Positions 63,107 to 64,000 of a stretch of 64,000 bases of DNA are shown piece after piece (position 1 is the first letter of the stretch; each line of letters starts with the position of its first letter). Below the pieces are notes generated by a model. That model had not been told where the DNA came from. It saw only the letters and a program-made list of their open reading frames with translations, and did not search any database. The position numbers were made by a program, and so were the translations under genes. Source of the DNA: Fontibacterium subtropicum (GTDB taxonomy: Bacteria; Pseudomonadota; Alphaproteobacteria; Pelagibacterales; Pelagibacteraceae); contig CBDDXD010000003.1 in NCBI GenBank assembly GCA_965235415.1, forward strand, positions 124,001 through 188,000. Reading direction: 5' to 3'.

Positions 63107-64000
63107 ATGTCAAATTTAGTTAAAGATTTAAGTTCTATAGAATTAGAAACTTTAGACAATATTAGATCTTCAAAATCAGTTAATACTATCAGAGCTTATA
63201 AGTCTGATTTTAATCATTTTGTAGATTTTTGCAAAAAAAATAATTTTAAATCTTTACCAGCTGATCCTAAGATTGTTTCATTTTATATAACTGATCTATC
63301 ATCAAATTCTAAAGTAAGCACATTAAAACGTAGATTAGCTTCTATAAGCGTAATTCATAAGCTTAAAGGTCATTATATAGATATTAAACATCCTTTAATA
63401 ATTGAAAATTTAATGGGAATACAAAGAAAGAAGGGTGTATTTCAAAAATCAAAAAATCCAATTTTAATTAATGAGTTAAAAGAAATTATAAATATTATCG
63501 ATAAGTCAGAAAAAAATGAAATTAAAAAAGCTAGAGATAAAGCTTTAATATTAATTGGATTTTCAGGAGGCTTTAGAAGATCTGAACTTGTTAATATTGA
63601 TTTTGAAGATTTAGAATTTACAAAAGAAGGTGTAAAAATTTTTATTAAAAGATCAAAAACTGATCAATCAGGAGAAGGAATGATTAAAGCTATACCCTAT
63701 TTTAAAGAAAAAAGTTTTTGTCCAGTTGTTTTTTTAAAAAATTGGATTGAAATTTCTAAAATTAAATAAGTGGTTTTATTTTTAATATTTCAGACAAAAT
63801 GGTAGCAATTTTAATAAAAAAATATTTATCAGCAGCTGGATTTGATCCAAAAAAATATTCTGGACATAGTTTAAGATCTGGATTTGCAACAGTTGCTGCT
63901 GATTCTGGCGCTGATGAAAAAAGTATTATGACTATGACAGGTCATAAAACAACGCAAATGGTTAGAAGGTATATTAAAGAATCAAATTTATTTAAGAATA
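63107..64000 (+). pseudogene. Tyrosine recombinase/integrase, frameshifted and cut by the window end
   Basis: Frame one (63107-63769) holds the SAM-like core-binding domain (SVNTIRAYKSDFNHFVDFCKK, KVSTLKRRLASISVIHK) and the first catalytic arginine in GFSGGFRRSELVNIDFEDL. It then stops at TAA 63767. Frame two resumes from about 63769 (SGFIFNISDKMVAILIKKYL) with SGHSLRSGFAT and GHKTTQMVRRYIKESNLF, holding the HxxR, His and Tyr residues. About 10 residues between SG and ISD seem deleted relative to relatives, so one out-of-frame deletion could explain both defects. The gene runs off the window. Confidence 0.85.

Overview
The window is a dense, AT-rich, mostly collinear stretch of a streamlined alphaproteobacterial chromosome. 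Genes overlap by 1-20 nt or sit a few bases apart, Shine-Dalgarno motifs are rarely obvious, and the blocks rpmF-plsX-ihfA-merR, nrdR-ribD-ribE-ribBA-ribH-nusB, pyrE-pdxJ-acpS-lepB-rnc-era-recO-parC and gatCAB are typical of Alphaproteobacteria. Heme is made from glycine (ALA synthase). A K+-independent type proton-pumping pyrophosphatase, heme A synthase and pathways for pyrimidine, riboflavin, arginine, threonine/homoserine and lysine synthesis indicate a free-living aerobe. A marine SAR11 (Pelagibacterales) or similar streamlined lineage is the best guess. This is inference from gene content and order; no phylogeny was run.

Layout. 1-4.5 kb: end of galU, ugd, clpS-clpA and an unknown protein. 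4.5-11 kb (minus): ridA-topA, plsY-pyrC'-pyrB, ruvX. 11-19.1 kb (plus): gatCAB, an O-methyltransferase, trhO, a peroxiredoxin, a DUF2805 protein, typA and a pirin. 19.1-23 kb: gdx-like exporter, small secreted protein, tRNA-Ser, membrane protein, lytic transglycosylase. 23-33.9 kb (plus): dapA-smpB-folK-rsh-pyrE-pdxJ-acpS-lepB-rnc-era-recO-parC and a flavin reductase. 33.9-42 kb: divergent hemB/hemA, then rpiB-glyA-nrdR-rib operon-nusB. 42-49.2 kb: hppA, bamE, rpmF-plsX-ihfA-merR-rpmG, chorismate mutase, ctaA, rplM-rpsI. 49.2-54.3 kb: argC-hom-glpX-recJ. 54.3-60.3 kb: tRNA-Glu, tRNA-Pro and tRNA-Lys among FAH, gpx, a SufU-like gene, coaD, a cyclophilin, a frameshifted tgt, an M48 protease and DUF502.

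From about 60.3 kb the character changes. There is a secreted dienelactone-hydrolase-like pseudogene with five frame changes, then 277 nt of repeat-rich non-coding DNA. Next comes an overlapping two-gene pair with strong Shine-Dalgarno sequences, whose first gene carries an STGPxTxxGK...NAxxHGL motif of unknown function. A 74-nt nested AT hairpin, a cyclophilin-like protein, an 89-nt region with three dyads, and a tyrosine recombinase broken by a frameshift and small deletion follow. This looks like a decaying accessory island and is the least ordinary part of the window.

Other points of note: the dihydroorotase-like PyrC lacks its metal-binding histidines; the GTP cyclohydrolase II half of RibBA lacks its zinc cysteines; the tgt reading frame breaks at a CTT-AGG sequence and the product has lost two of three zinc cysteines; the RelA/SpoT protein lacks the usual segment between TGS and ACT.
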